Shown one piece after another: positions 23,471 through 35,571 of a stretch of 64,000 nucleotides of DNA. The notes under the pieces were generated by a model. It saw nothing but the letters and a program-made list of their open reading frames with translations, was not told the origin of the DNA and made no database searches. Every line of letters starts with the position of its first letter. Position 1 is the stretch's first letter. Origin of the DNA: Uranotaenia lowii (lineage: Eukaryota > Arthropoda > Insecta > Diptera > Culicidae); contig NC_073693.1 in the NCBI RefSeq assembly GCF_029784155.1, positions 26,882,002 through 26,946,001 on the forward strand, given 5' to 3'. A program made the translations under genes and the position numbers.

Positions 23471-23954
23471 GGGAACATCCATAAATGAAGTAGCTTTTTT
23501 TGGAGTTTTTAACACCCCCCCCTCCCCCCTCGTAGCATTTCGTCACAAAGTCATAGATCTCCCTAGATAATAACGTAGCTTTAATAACCCCCCCCCCCCC
23601 TCCCCCCATTTTTAAAAATAGGTTTTTAATTTTCACTTTTATTTTCAGCATTTTGCAAGAATAATACAAAAAAAAACAAAAAAAGGAAAAGAAGTTATAA
23701 CTGGAATTTTAAAAAAGTATATCAATCAGTCAAAAAAAATCAGCTGCCTCCACCCACTCTCTATCGTCCTCCGGAGTGATGACCAGCACTTTTAAATTAC
23801 TCAAAACAATTTTGATTTTTTTTTATATTTAATTAAAGCTACGTAGCTTTACTTGAACCCCTACCCCCCCCCCCCCTCTCGTCACACATCGTCACACAAA
23901 GTCAAACCCCCCCCCCCCTCCCCCTCAAATGCTACGTCATTTATGGATATTCCC
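23471..23954. mobile_element. PIF/Harbinger-like MITE with poly-C tracts
   Basis: The termini GGGAACATCCATAAATGAAG and, read inward from the right, GGGAATATCCATAAATGACG form about 24-bp inverted repeats. TAA trinucleotides flank both ends (23468-23470, 23955-23957), matching the 3-bp TSD of Harbinger elements. The interior has C-runs (23513-23529, 23587-23607, 23863-23879, 23907-23925) and CGTCACAAAGTCA-type words, a composition seen in widespread insect MITEs of this type. It is non-coding. Confidence 0.85.
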
Positions 23955-24731
23955 TAAAAGCTTACTTCGAGAAAACACGCATTTAATTTATTACATTTGG
24001 CCATTTTTCATATACTTATTTTCTAAAATTTGTGTTTTTCAGTTGTATGTAAGAGTACTTAAATAAAATTCAAAAAACTTGAAATATTTACCAAATATAT
24101 TTAAAAATATAAAGAATCGTTTGAGACTATTAACTTGAAATCCACCATGTTTGCACTTTAACCCCTTTGAGAACCAGATACATTTTAGCTTCGTAAATTC
24201 CACTCGAGAATGGACTTTTCACCACACACAAAGAGGGTTTCAATACAGGTTTTGAGTTTATTATTTTCAATAAATTAAAAAAAAAAATCAACTCAAATCT
24301 TCAATATTTCGAAAATTGTTCATGAATGTTTTTCATGAATTTCTCAGGTCCTCAGGTACAACTTTTTTAGTTTTGGTTTTTGTAACTAAAAGATACTAAG
24401 TTCCAGAATTGAAAGTACTATCATGCATTCAGAAGATATTTTAAAAAAATTCTTGTAATAACCTAAATGATGAGTTTTACTCATGAAAATGTTATTTCAG
24501 CCCTGAATACTGAATAACTTTAAAGTTCTTAGCATTACAGAAATATTATTATTCAGTTAAGTGTTCTTGAAGCACGTTCAAACAATGTATGAAGAAAATA
24601 GTGTTTAAATTGTTTAATTATAGATTATAGAGTTATAGACATTAATCTTGATTAAATGGCCTTCTATTACAAACCACCTTTATTGACTCAATTTTCATAC
24701 AAATTACACAAAGGTATTAAATACACCGTTG

Positions 24732-26576
24732 CAGGGCCGTAGGAAGAACCGACTCATGGGGGGGGTTTTGGTGACTAATTTTGACCTATGATTTTTTGTC
24801 AAAAAACTCACGAATAAAAAAAAAATAAAACAAATTATGTTTGTAGCTATATGATTATTCATTTTTAAGTACCCATTAATAGTTTTCGTATGAAATTGTA
24901 ACTTAAGAGAAGACACGAATGACACAAGGATGGTTAAGTGTCATTAATAAATCCTTAAAAAAGCAACTTCAGAAAAGTGGTCCTTAGCCTAAAGGGTGAG
25001 CTAAATATGAAATTTGCAAAATATGAAATTTGCTTTCATCGATGGTTAAAATTTTTGAATTTGTTTAAAAGTCTGGTAGATCAAAGTTATTTGATTTGAG
25101 CATAAAATAAGTTCATTTTAGGGTAGCCTTCAATTTCTTTGAAAAAAACTTATCCTATACTCAAATCAAACAAGCCCAATCTTCTAAACTCTTTTGCAAA
25201 TTCCAAGATTCTAACCTTTGATGAAAATAAATGAACTTTTTCCAAAAAAAAAAACAGTAAGAGATACAAAAAAAAGTCTAATGAATTCTAAACATTAATT
25301 CAAAAATTGAAATTTGAATCTGTTTCCGAATTTCTATACGATTTCCGTAATATACATAAAATACGTTTTTCCGAGTCTTAATTCCAGATCAAATTTTAAT
25401 TAGCCAAGTCTAAGAGCCTTCTATCTTGAATCTATTACTGTAATTCTGTAGTGCTGGTTTAATCTTAATTCATTATTTCAATTATTAATTTTTAATCTGT
25501 TTGGGAATCTGATTTAAAATGTGAATTTCGAATGATGAATCAAAATCTGGTTTTCAATCTTGGATCGCCACTTAGAAGCTTTAATTGTTTAAATTTTGTG
25601 TTTGAATAATGGTCAAGAACTTTGAATTTGAATATAAAACAAATTTCTTCTTTTTCCATACACTGAAAACTATTATTCAAATATTGAAATGGCATTTGAT
25701 TTTCGAGAAAAAATATTCAAATTTGATATGAAATGCAAACCGAATTCGAACGAGGATTTCAAAGCAGCTTTTCATTCTTAATTTCTTATGATTATTCGGA
25801 CTGAAAATCAAGAATCCTAAACTTGATACAAAATCAGAAATACGAAAATATGTAGAAATACAATTTTGGTTATAGGAATATGGAACCAGAACCTCCAAAA
25901 AGGGTTTAATTGAAAATTTGTTATTCAGACCTGAATATGATCTATTCTATCTAAATTGGCCCGGATATTTCATATTAAATTTGGGAAAAGTCCGGTCCAA
26001 TCCTGTTGCCCAGATTTCATTGGAAAAGCCCGGATTTTTTTATTCTCATTCTTAAATCAAACTTCAAATTAAACAAAATGTGTTGTGATTTTTTTTTATT
26101 TATGCGTCCAAAATTTTTGCATCAAGTTTGAAAAAATAATCATGAAAGGTTCTTGAAGTTTTTTTTTCTAGATTTTTGATGAGCAATTCCTAGGTTTTGA
26201 TCAAAATTGACCGGTTTTGCCTGGATTTGGTCGACAATTTTGAATTCAAATACCCGGATTTTGCCAGGTTTTTATATAAAACAGCCCGGATTTGTCCGGC
26301 CCGGGTACGGGCTGAAAAAAAAATCTGACAACCTTATTCTATGAAAAGTTAGAAAATTTTGAAAAACTGTAGCAGAATCTTGAACTTGAATTGGGTTTTT
26401 GAGGTTTTGGTATTAGTTTTTAGTTCAGATAGTGACTCTTGAATATCTTTGCTCTTTTATCATAATTTGATTATGAATTTAAAATTTTGAGTGTAGATTA
26501 AAATAGCTCGTTTGCTTTTCTGGACCCTCATGGGGGGGGTTTAACCCCCAAAACCCCCCCCGTTCCTACGGCCATG
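24732..26576. mobile_element. Nonautonomous hAT-like element (1.85 kb) with perfect TSD
   Basis: The ends are CAGGGCCGTAGGAA and, read inward from the right, CATGGCCGTAGGAA, flanked by the exact 8-bp repeat CACCGTTG (24724-24731, 26577-26584). A G-run follows the left end and a C-run precedes the right end, extending the inverted repeat. An internal imperfect foldback lies at about 25030-25110 against 25140-25235. The element hosts a further MITE at 25951-26334. No transposase frame was seen. Confidence 0.85.
25951..26334. mobile_element. CCCGG-type MITE nested in the hAT-like element
   Basis: The right end reads inward as AGGTTGTCAGATTTTT and then GCCCGTACCCGGGCCGG. The interior repeats GCCCGGAT words. 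The exact 8-bp direct repeat TATTCTAT flanks it (25943-25950, 26335-26342). The left end (CTAAATTGGCCCGG) matches the right end poorly. A related, better-preserved copy is at 55142-55658. Confidence 0.65.
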
Positions 26577-26899
26577 CACCGTTGACATGTACGACTTGGA
26601 ATTTTTTCTCTCAAATAACGTGTTGATTCTCGAGAACCGTGAAAATAACGGTGCATATGGCAAAGTACCGTGTAAATAGAAGTCATCTAAGAAAAAATAG
26701 CAAAATAAATCAGCGTTAAAAAAACCTTAGTGTACTTTCTATGAACAACTTTGGTTGATGATATACGTATAAGTTTCCCTACACAATAATGCTTTTTCTA
26801 AGATTTTCTTAAATGTCCCGCTGTTTTCGGCTGTGTCCCGCTTTTTTTTCGTGAAAAGTCCCGCTTTTTCTGAAAGTATCTGGCAAGCCTAAGATAAAC

Positions 26900-27609
26900 C
26901 TATGCGTTTCAGTAATAAAAAAAATCTTTTCTTTTGTTGAGAACGTGTGAATTTGAAAGACGTTTACATGAGTAAATCGATAGTTCACATGAGTAAGCTG
27001 ATAGGTTTGTGATGTAAATTTTAAAATTTTAACTTTGAACATAATTCTTCCTCTCAACTCTGGAACCGATGAATTATTTATTAATTCTCTTATGGAAATT
27101 TTCTGTTCAGTATGGTTTTTTTTCTATTCCCGTCGCGCGTGGTCGTTGTTTCGTATGGTGATAGTCGGAGGTAATAAAAATTTCATCTGTGTTTGGTGAT
27201 AAGTGGAAAATGCAAAGTGTAAAGGAATGCTAGATTTGGTTTTAGTTAATCAATTGAGGTTTACGCATTTTGCTCGGTTCGCGATTCGAAATTTTCAGAT
27301 GGAAACAAAACCAAAAAAAAATTGTTTCATTTGTTTGAAAAATCGTCGCTTTAAAAAATGTTGTTATTGATGTTGGAAGAAAAGAGGGGAAAATACGTGA
27401 GAAACTAATGAAACTTGAGAAAATGTGACCCCTGATTGATTAGTGCAAAGCGACTCGGACTGGTGCTGGCGGAACATGTGTGAACATCCACTTTGAAATG
27501 CATCGTAACAAACGAGGGAAGGGGACGAAAGCAGCAGGAGAGCAGAATATCGGTGAGAACGTTCCATATGTTTTCTTCTTAGTAGTTTTTCTCTATCCTC
27601 CAACAACAT
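26900..27609. other. No gene or element recognised
   Basis: Mixed sequence. A 20-bp word TATGGAAATTTTCTGTTCAG at about 27092 recurs at about 37937; otherwise nothing could be supported. Confidence 0.35.
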
Positions 27610-27611
27610 TA

Positions 27612-28463
27612 GGGGAACATGCGCTATTATGCGCCATCTAAGCGAATCGCTGATTTTCTATGTATTCCACGTACAAATTGTGTTGAAATTGAGTGTAATC
27701 GTTGAAGAAAAGTGTTTTCTACAAATGCCTATGATTTTTTATTTCTCAAATTGCTATAGTTGCTTCAAAAACTTGATTTTTAAAAACCATATTCAAAGCC
27801 ACAGAACAAAACTGTGTTGCAAATACGCGCCGCTGTGTATTCAATACGCGCCTAGCAGCCGAACACACCCGAAAGCAGCCGAAGATCGAAAACACACCAA
27901 TACCTACAGACACTTTGACTGAAAAGAAAATCAAAATGGACTAATCAAAATTAAAATAAAATGAAAAGTAGATTTTTTGGGCTGAATTAACGCTCAAAAC
28001 ATGGTTTTAGACTTTTTGTTCATTTTAAATGAGAATTGGCCTTTTTGAAAAATTAATGCTATTTTCAGCCTACTACGATTGGCGCGTTTTAACGAGCGCA
28101 TGGGCCGTGATAGAACATTCCCATAAAAAGCATACTTTAGTGAGTTCAGTATGATTTTTTAGCATAAAATTATCGTTTAGATTCTTCTCTATCGATGTGT
28201 CAGAAAATATTGTTTTATTCGTTTTTCTCTGCTTGCTGACACCTTATTGAAAGTGTTTTAAAATTTAGATCGAAATGAAAAAAAACCTTAATTGTGAAAT
28301 TATCACGATACAGGAGCATTTTAAGGAAAAAATCATACTTGCCATGACCAATCACATCATTGCAAACAAATTGGTACTATTTTGCAGGCCTCAAATGTTT
28401 CAGATTCTTCAAAACAAAGGTGGCGCGTATTAGCCAGATGGGGCGTTATATGAACTTTTCCCC
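27612..28463. mobile_element. MITE with GGGGAA termini and TA duplication
   Basis: The left end is GGGGAACATGCGC and the right end, read inward, GGGGAAAAGTTCATATAACG; TA stands at both borders (27610-27611, 28464-28465). Both ends are rich in GCGC/CGCGCC words (for example TACGCGCC, GGCGCGT), a pairing that supports one element of about 850 bp. The matching termini are short (6-7 bp), so the borders are tentative. It contains no coding sequence. Confidence 0.55.
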
Positions 28464-28465
28464 TA

Positions 28466-29150
28466 TTTCAAACTCGTAGATCGTAGCAATCCCGATCTTT
28501 ATAGTTGTAGGTATGTTCAAAATTCATCTGCTTCCCAACGACCAGGTTTCCTTTCGGTCATTTCTTATAGTGGTTAATCGCAGCAATCGCTGACTTTTTA
28601 AATTTGCTACCAGTCGGAGGGATTTTTTTTGGCAAGTCCGGTTATGAGTTTGATATCACGGGGTTTCGTGTACAGGTGCCGTGTGCGTATGTGTTGCTGA
28701 ATTTTTTCTGTTCTGTGAAACGTTGTAGGGTCCGTACATTGGATTAATTGATAATTTCGATTGATTCAGTGTAAGCACACTCTTATGTTCCTAGGAGAAG
28801 AAGACTGTTCAGTGGCGTGTGGGTGCATGTTGTGCCTCACGGATTCTCCAGCCAATCAATCTCATTATTTTCTATTATTGATAACATTACGGAGTACCCA
28901 TCCCATTTAAAATGCATTTTTCCAAATTAGTTATTAGTTTTACCTCATCAGTAAATTTTATGATAATCTTTGGTTTATACTTAACTATATATTTGGTTTT
29001 TTTTTGAATTCATATTTTGACTGAGATCTTCAAGCGTAATCTTTTAGGTGAAAAAAGATAAGATGATGCATTCGGTTTATTAAAGTTGAAAAATATATTT
29101 CAATATCGTCTCCGTCCAACATTCTCAAGAGCAGATTTTCATGCTCAAAT
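28466..29150. other. No gene or element recognised
   Basis: AT-rich unique-looking sequence between two MITEs; no coding motif was found. Confidence 0.35.
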
Positions 29151-29156
29151 AAGATA

Positions 29157-29420
29157 AGGGTCGTTCAGATACCACGAGGGAGGACAGATAAATGAGATTT
29201 TTGACCCCCTCCGTGGACATTTGACAAACTTCTACCTTCCTCCCTGGATGTCCACGTGGACAGATTTGAAATTGTTTTTTTTAATCAAATTTAACAGTCT
29301 GAAAACTCTACTTATTTCTTATACGTTATTGAAATGGCTGATTGAAAAATAAAACGAACAAGCATTTCCTGATAAAAGATAATTTTAAATATTTTAAATT
29401 ACTTTATTGTGAACGGCCCC
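29157..29420. mobile_element. Short MITE with GTCGTTCA-type termini
   Basis: The left end AGGGTCGTTCAGA and the right end read inward, GGGGCCGTTCACA, are near-identical, with TA at both borders (29155-29156, 29421-29422). The length is about 264 bp, with two partial inverted words around CCACGAGGGAGG and CCTCCCTGG. These features fit a small TA-targeting (Tc1/mariner-like) MITE. Confidence 0.65.
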
Positions 29421-30401
29421 TAACGTAATACACTCAGGTTTTTTTGCCTTTCTAACAGAAAGGTTTGGTTATCGGTCGATTTGAGAGATCATTAATTATG
29501 GGTCTTAGACATACCTTTATAGGTACCTATCGACTCAGCTCGACGAGTTCTGTTGATGTCCGTGGATTTGTATGTGCCATTTTAAAAATGTCTAGAACGT
29601 TTTTGCGAAACTGGGCTGCACAATTAAAATGATTTTAGTCTCAAAAGAATGCATTTTTTTTTCTACACAACCCTTTCAAAAACGGGAAAAAAACAAAATA
29701 GTTGAAACCGTTTTCTTAACCAAATACATATCATACTTATTATGGCATAAAAAAAAGTTGCTAGTGGCGCCTCGAAGCAGCAGCACCAGCAATCATTTAT
29801 AAATTGAAGATAATCAAAATAAAAAAATAATATTTTTATTAACTCGAGAATTGAACCAAAACCCTTCAGATCCCAAGTTGCAAGCGCTATCCAATAAACC
29901 ATCGGCACGCTTGATTGAAAGCGGCTCAAACTCAAATAGGTAAAAGGCATTACTAAGACGCACCGTGGTCTGGGCAGTTTCTCAGTCTGCTGGGGCAAAT
30001 ACGGCAACAGTGTTTATATCTTACACTTCTTGCTTTTCAATGCAGCAAATGGCGGATGGGCGTTTCCTTCAGAGTCCGCCATGCCTATAGACATTATAAT
30101 TTCATTTATGAAATTATAGTGTCTAAAGCCATGCCGGGTGTCAACAAAATGCAGAGCCGTACAGGAAACTGCGTTGGGGGGGAATTTATATGAAGATCTT
30201 ATGACCCTCGTTTTTTTTACTCGTGTTGAAGAATGAATTTATGTTTTTTTTTTCATTTCTACATACTCATACATAATTTAGATTCAATTTCAGATGCAGA
30301 ATTCAGATTCAGTTTTCAAATTCAGGATACAGGTTTAGGAATCAGAATTCAGGATTCAAAATTCAGAATTCAAAATTCAGATTCAGAACTCATATTCAGA
30401 T

Positions 30402-30988
30402 TCAGAATTTAGATTCAGAATTCAGATTCAGAATTCAGATTAAGAATTCAGATTCAGAATTCAGATTCAGAATTCAGATTCAGAATTCAGATTCAGAATT
30501 CAGATTCAGAATTCAGATTCAGAATTCAGATTCAGAATTCAGATTCAGAATTCAGATTCAGAATTCAGATTCAGAATTCAGATTCAGAATTCAGATTCAG
30601 AATTCAGATTCAGAATTCAGATTCAGAATTCAGATTCAGAATTCAGATTCAGAATTCAGATTCAGAATTCAGATTCAGAATTCAGATTCAGAATTCAGAT
30701 TCAGAATTCAGATTCAGAATTCAGATTCAGAATTCAGATTCAGAATTCAGATTCAGATTCAGAATTCAGATTCAGAATTCAGATTCAGAATTCAGATTCA
30801 GAATTCAGATTCAGAATTCAGATTCAGAATTCAGATTCAGAATTCAGATTCAGAATTCAGATTCAGAATTCAGATTCAGAATTCAGATTCAGAATTCAGA
30901 ATCAGAATTCAGATTCAGAATTCAGATTCAGAATTCAGATTCAGAATTCAGAATCAGAATTCAGATTCAGAATTCAGATTCAGAATTT
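30402..30988 (+). repeat. 13-bp minisatellite, array A of copy 1
   Basis: The unit is GAATTCAGATTCA. A degenerate lead-in (30290-30401) with variants such as GATTCAAAATTC precedes the regular part. One unit is partly deleted near 30748. The 13-bp period rotates through all three frames without stops. Confidence 0.95.
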
Positions 30989-31449
30989 TTGTAAATTTAT
31001 TTTCGGCATATCGGTGAAAAATTTAGATTCATGGAGAAAGAATATCAGAATTAAAAATTGATGAAGCTGGATGTTGCGAGGTAAAGTATGGTGTACGTTA
31101 ATAAATTTTCCTTGCAAAAATGTTCTTTCGCTCTTTTCATCATCCGTAAAATTTCTCCTCACTTTATCAATTTTCAATTCTGGAATTGTTTCTCCAAGAA
31201 TACCAATTTGCACAGTTTTTGATAAATTTGCGATGACTTAAAGATCATTACGCATGAAAACACGATTTTGTTTTGTGAAAACTTTTTTTCACAATTTTTC
31301 TGAAATTAAGTTTGCTGCATACTTTTAGGGGTAAAACCATACTATTAAAAGTTGTAAAATCCGAAATCATAAAAAAAAATTTGGATGAAAGAAATTTCAA
31401 TGTTGAAAACCGTGTGATGCAAAACAATCAAAATGAGATTTACAAGATT

Positions 31450-32156
31450 AAGAATTCAGATTCAGAATTCAGATTCAGAATTCAGATTCAGAATTCAGAT
31501 TCAGAATTCAGATTCAGAATTCAGATTCAGAATTCAGATTCAGAATTCAGATTCAGAATTCAGATTCAGAATTCAGATTCAGAATTCAGATTCAGAATTC
31601 AGATTCAGAATTCAGATTCAGAATTCAGATTCAGAATTCAGATCCAGAATTCAGATTCAGAATTCATATTCAGAATTCAGATTCAGAATTCAGATTCAGA
31701 ATTCCGATTCAGAATTCAGATTCAGAATTCAGATTCAGAATTCAGATTCAGAATTCAGATTCAGAATTCAGATTCAGAATTCAGATTCAGAATTCAGATT
31801 CAGAATTCAGATTCAGAATTCAGATTCAGAATTTAGATTCAGAATTCAGATTCAGAATTCAGATTCAGAATTCAGATTCAGAATTCAGATTCAGAATTCA
31901 GATTCAGAATTCAGATTCAGAATTAAGATTCAGAATTCAGATTCAGAATTCAGAATTCAGATTCAGAATTCAGATTCAGAATTCAGATTCAGAACTCAGA
32001 TTCAGAATTCAGATTCAGAATTCAGATTCAGAATTCAGATTCAGAATTCAGATTCAGAATTCAGATTCAGAATTCAGATTCAGAATACAGATTTAGAATT
32101 CAAATTCAGAGTTCAGATTCAGAATTCAGATTGAGAATTCAGATTTAGAATTCTGA
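31450..32156 (+). repeat. 13-bp minisatellite, array B of copy 1
   Basis: Same unit as array A. Marker variants (AGATCCAG, TTCATATTCAG, TTCCGATTC, TTTAGATTC, TTAAGATTC) allow alignment with the arrays in copies 2 and 3. It translates to a 13-residue cycle NSDSEFRFRIQIQ, which is a repeat artefact. Confidence 0.95.
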
Positions 32157-33589
32157 TTAAGAATTTGGATTAAAGATCAACCTGGAATTTGAAATTGGAA
32201 CTTATATTCAAATATTAGACTAAGTGTTGTAACTCAAAATTCAAACTTTAGAATCAGAATAAGATTTCAGATTTAGTTTACAGAATGAGATTAATCATTT
32301 AATAGTCATATTACTTTCCCCTCCTTTTGTGGGAATTTTTCCTCTATGCATGGTTGAGCTCTAAAAAAGGTATCATGCTAGGGCACGCGTCACGGCTATC
32401 CATCAATATTGTAGTTGGTTTTACTTATTCAGTAAAAAAAAAGCATAAAAAAAACAGTAAGATTCGAACCGTGACCAGCAACGTGAAAGTTCTGGTTGCT
32501 ACCACGGCACCATTTCAGCGTGTTATAAATCTTGGAAATTCTACTGTTTAAATACCATTCTTTCCATACATAAAATGAGCTCCTTACATACCAGTTCGCT
32601 TTTCCCCAAAAAAACGTATCAGGCATCATTTTTGCCTTTCTAACAGAAAGGTTTGGTTATCGGTCGATTTGAGAGATCATTAATTATGGGTCTTAGACAT
32701 ACCTTTATAGGTACCTATCGACTCAGCTCGACGAGTTCTGTTGATGTCCGTGGATTTGTATGTGCCATTTTAAAAATGTCTAGAACGTTTTTGCGAAACT
32801 GGGCTGCACAATTAAAATGATTTTAGTCTCAAAAGAATGCATTTTTTTTTCTACACAACCCTTTCAAAAACGGGAAAAAAACAAAATAGTTGAAACCGTT
32901 TTCTTTACCAAATACATATCATACTTATTATGGCATAAAAAAAAGTTGCTAGTGGCGCCTCGAAGCAGCAGCACCAGCAATCATTTATAAATTGAAGATA
33001 ATCAAAATAAAAAAATAATATTTTTATTAACTCGAGAATTGAACCAAAACCCTTCAGATCCCAAGTTGCAAGCGCTATCCAATAAACCATCGGCACGCTT
33101 GATTGAAAGCGGCTCAAACTCAAATAGGTAAAAGGCATTACTAAGACGCACCGTGGTCTGGGCAGTTTCTCAGTCTGCTGGGGCAAATACGGCAACAGTG
33201 TTTATATCTTACACTTCTTGCTTTTCAATGCAGCAAATGGCGGATGGGCGTTTCCTTCAGAGTCCGCCATGCCTATAGACATTATAATTTCATTTATGAA
33301 ATTATAGTGTCTAAAGCCATGCCGGGTGTCAACAAAATGCAGAGCCGTACAGGAAACTGCGTTGGGGGGGAATTTATATGAAGATCTTATGACCCTCGTT
33401 TTTTTTACTCGTGTTGAAGAATGAATTTATGTTTTTTTTTTCATTTCTACATACTCATACATAATTTAGATTCAATTTCAGATGCAGAATTCAGATTCAG
33501 TTTTCAAATTCAGGATACAGGTTTAGGAATCAGAATTCAGGATTCAAAATTCAGAATTCAAAATTCAGATTCAGAACTCATATTCAGAT

Positions 33590-34358
33590 TCAGAATTTAG
33601 ATTCAGAATTCAGATTCAGAATTCAGATTAAGAATTCAGATTCAGAATTCAGATTCAGAATTCAGATTCAGAATTCAGATTCAGAATTCAGATTCAGAAT
33701 TCAGATTCAGAATTCAGATTCAGAATTCAGATTCAGAATTCAGATTCAGAATTCAGATTCAGAATTCAGATTCAGAATTCAGATTCAGAATTCAGATTCA
33801 GAATTCAGATTCAGAATTCAGATTCAGAATTCAGATTCAGAATTCAGATTCAGAATTCAGATTCAGAATTCAGATTCAGAATTCAGATTCAGAATTCAGA
33901 TTCAGAATTCAGATTCAGAATTCAGATTCAGAATTCAGATTCAGAATTCAGATTCAGAATTCAGATTCAGAATTCAGATTCAGAATTCAGATTCAGAATT
34001 CAGATTCAGAATTCAGATTCAGAATTCAGATTCAGAATTCAGATTCAGAATTCAGATTCAGATTCAGAATTCAGATTCAGAATTCAGATTCAGAATTCAG
34101 ATTCAGAATTCAGATTCAGAATTCAGATTCAGAATTCAGATTCAGAATTCAGATTCAGAATTCAGATTCAGAATTCAGATTCAGAATTCAGATTCAGAAT
34201 TCAGATTCAGAATTCAGATTCAGAATTCAGATTCAGAATTCAGATTCAGAATTCAGATTCAGAATTCAGAATCAGAATTCAGATTCAGAATTCAGATTCA
34301 GAATTCAGATTCAGAATTCAGAATCAGAATTCAGATTCAGAATTCAGATTCAGAATTT
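33590..34358 (+). repeat. 13-bp minisatellite, array A of copy 2
   Basis: Same unit (GAATTCAGATTCA). It is longer than array A of copy 1 by 182 bp, exactly 14 units, consistent with growth by slippage or unequal exchange after duplication. Confidence 0.95.
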
Positions 34359-34819
34359 TTGTAAATTTATTTTCGGCATATCGGTGAAAAATTTAGATTC
34401 ATGGAGAAAGAATATCAGAATTAAAAATTGATGAAGCTGGATGTTGCGAGGTAAAGTATGGTGTACGTTAATAAATTTTCCTTGCAAAAATGTTCTTTCG
34501 CTCTTTTCATCATCCGTAAAATTTCTCCTCACTTTATCAATTTTCAATTCTGGAATTGTTTCTCCAAGAATACCAATTTGCACAGTTTTTGATAAATTTG
34601 CGATGACTTAAAGATCATTACGCATGAAAACACGATTTTGTTTTGTGAAAACTTTTTTTCACAATTTTTCTGAAATTAAGTTTGCTGCATACTTTTAGGG
34701 GTAAAACCATACTATTAAAAGTTGTAAAATCCGAAATCATAAAAAAAAATTTGGATGAAAGAAATTTCAATGTTGAAAACCGTGTGATGCAAAACAATCA
34801 AAATGAGATTTACAAGATT

Positions 34820-35571
34820 AAGAATTCAGATTCAGAATTCAGATTCAGAATTCAGATTCAGAATTCAGATTCAGAATTCAGATTCAGAATTCAGATTCAG
34901 AATTCAGATTCAGAATTCAGATTCAGAATTCAGATTCAGAATTCAGATTCAGAATTCAGATTCAGAATTCAGATTCAGAATTCAGATTCAGAATTCAGAT
35001 TCAGAATTCAGATTCAGAATTCAGATCCAGAATTCAGATTCAGAATTCATGTTCAGAATTCAGATTCAGAATTCAGATTCAGAATTCCGATTCAGAATTC
35101 AGATTCAGAATTCAGATTCAGAATTCAGATTCAGAATTCAGATTCAGAATTCAGATTCAGAATTCAGATTCAGAATTCAGATTCAGAATTCAGATTCAGA
35201 ATTCAGATTCAGAATTCAGATTCAGAATTCAGATTCAGAATTCAGATTCAGAATTTAGATTCAGAATTCAGATTCAGAATTCAGATTCAGAATTCAGATT
35301 CAGAATTCAGATTCAGAATTCAGATTCAGAATTCAGATTCAGAATTAAGATTCAGAATTCAGATTCAGAATTCAGAATTCAGATTCAGAATTCAGATTCA
35401 GAATTCAGATTCAGAACTCAGATTCAGAATTCAGATTCAGAATTCAGATTCAGAATTCAGATTCAGAATTCAGATTCAGAATTCAGATTCAGAATACAGA
35501 TTTAGAATTCAAATTCAGAGTTCAGATTCAGAATTCAGATTGAGAATTCAGATTTAGAATTCTGATTAAGA
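34820..35571 (+). repeat. 13-bp minisatellite, array B of copy 2
   Basis: Same unit. It is three units longer than array B of copy 1. It carries a private TTCATGTTCAG variant where copies 1 and 3 have TTCATATTCAG. Confidence 0.95.

Larger units (their letters stand above)
22450..26891. mobile_element. Old hAT-like element enlarged by nested insertions (4.4 kb)
   Basis: The left end is TAGGGTTGCCATCCGCCAC, followed by AAAAGCGGGACATGTCC. The right end read inward is TAGGCTTGCCAGATAC, then AAAAAGCGGGACTTTTC. The flanks AGTTAAAC (22442-22449) and AGATAAAC (26892-26899) differ at one of eight positions, fitting a hAT 8-bp TSD. Inside lie a SINE (22668-22859), a Harbinger-like MITE (23471-23954) and another hAT-like element (24732-26576). 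Removing these leaves about 1.9 kb. No transposase was recognised. The alternative is two unrelated short elements of one family. Confidence 0.65.
29446..32633 (+). mobile_element. 3.5 kb inverted-repeat element, copy 1 (right end missing)
   Basis: It starts GCCTTTCTAACAGAAAGG, then carries a CGACTCAGCTCGACGAG block, a tRNA-like stretch (minus strand, about 29847-29900), a small hairpin (30089-30124), 13-bp array A, a roughly 460-bp spacer, 13-bp array B and a second tRNA-like stretch (minus strand, about 32453-32513). It stops at ATCATTTTT where copy 2 begins at once, so about 135 bp of the right end, including the terminal repeat, are absent. It is nearly identical to copy 2 except in array lengths. 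No transposase was found. Confidence 0.85.

Noticed and set aside
22450..26891. Retroviral or LTR element spanning the nest
   Set aside because: No long terminal direct repeats, primer-binding site, protease, integrase or gag-like frame were seen; the boundaries are inverted repeats with 8-bp duplications.
31312..35557. Open frames of NSDSEFRFRIQIQ repeats (also 49643-50569)
   Set aside because: A 13-bp minisatellite cycles through all frames without stops; the non-repetitive start (TTG, not ATG) is short and shared only because the copies are duplicates.
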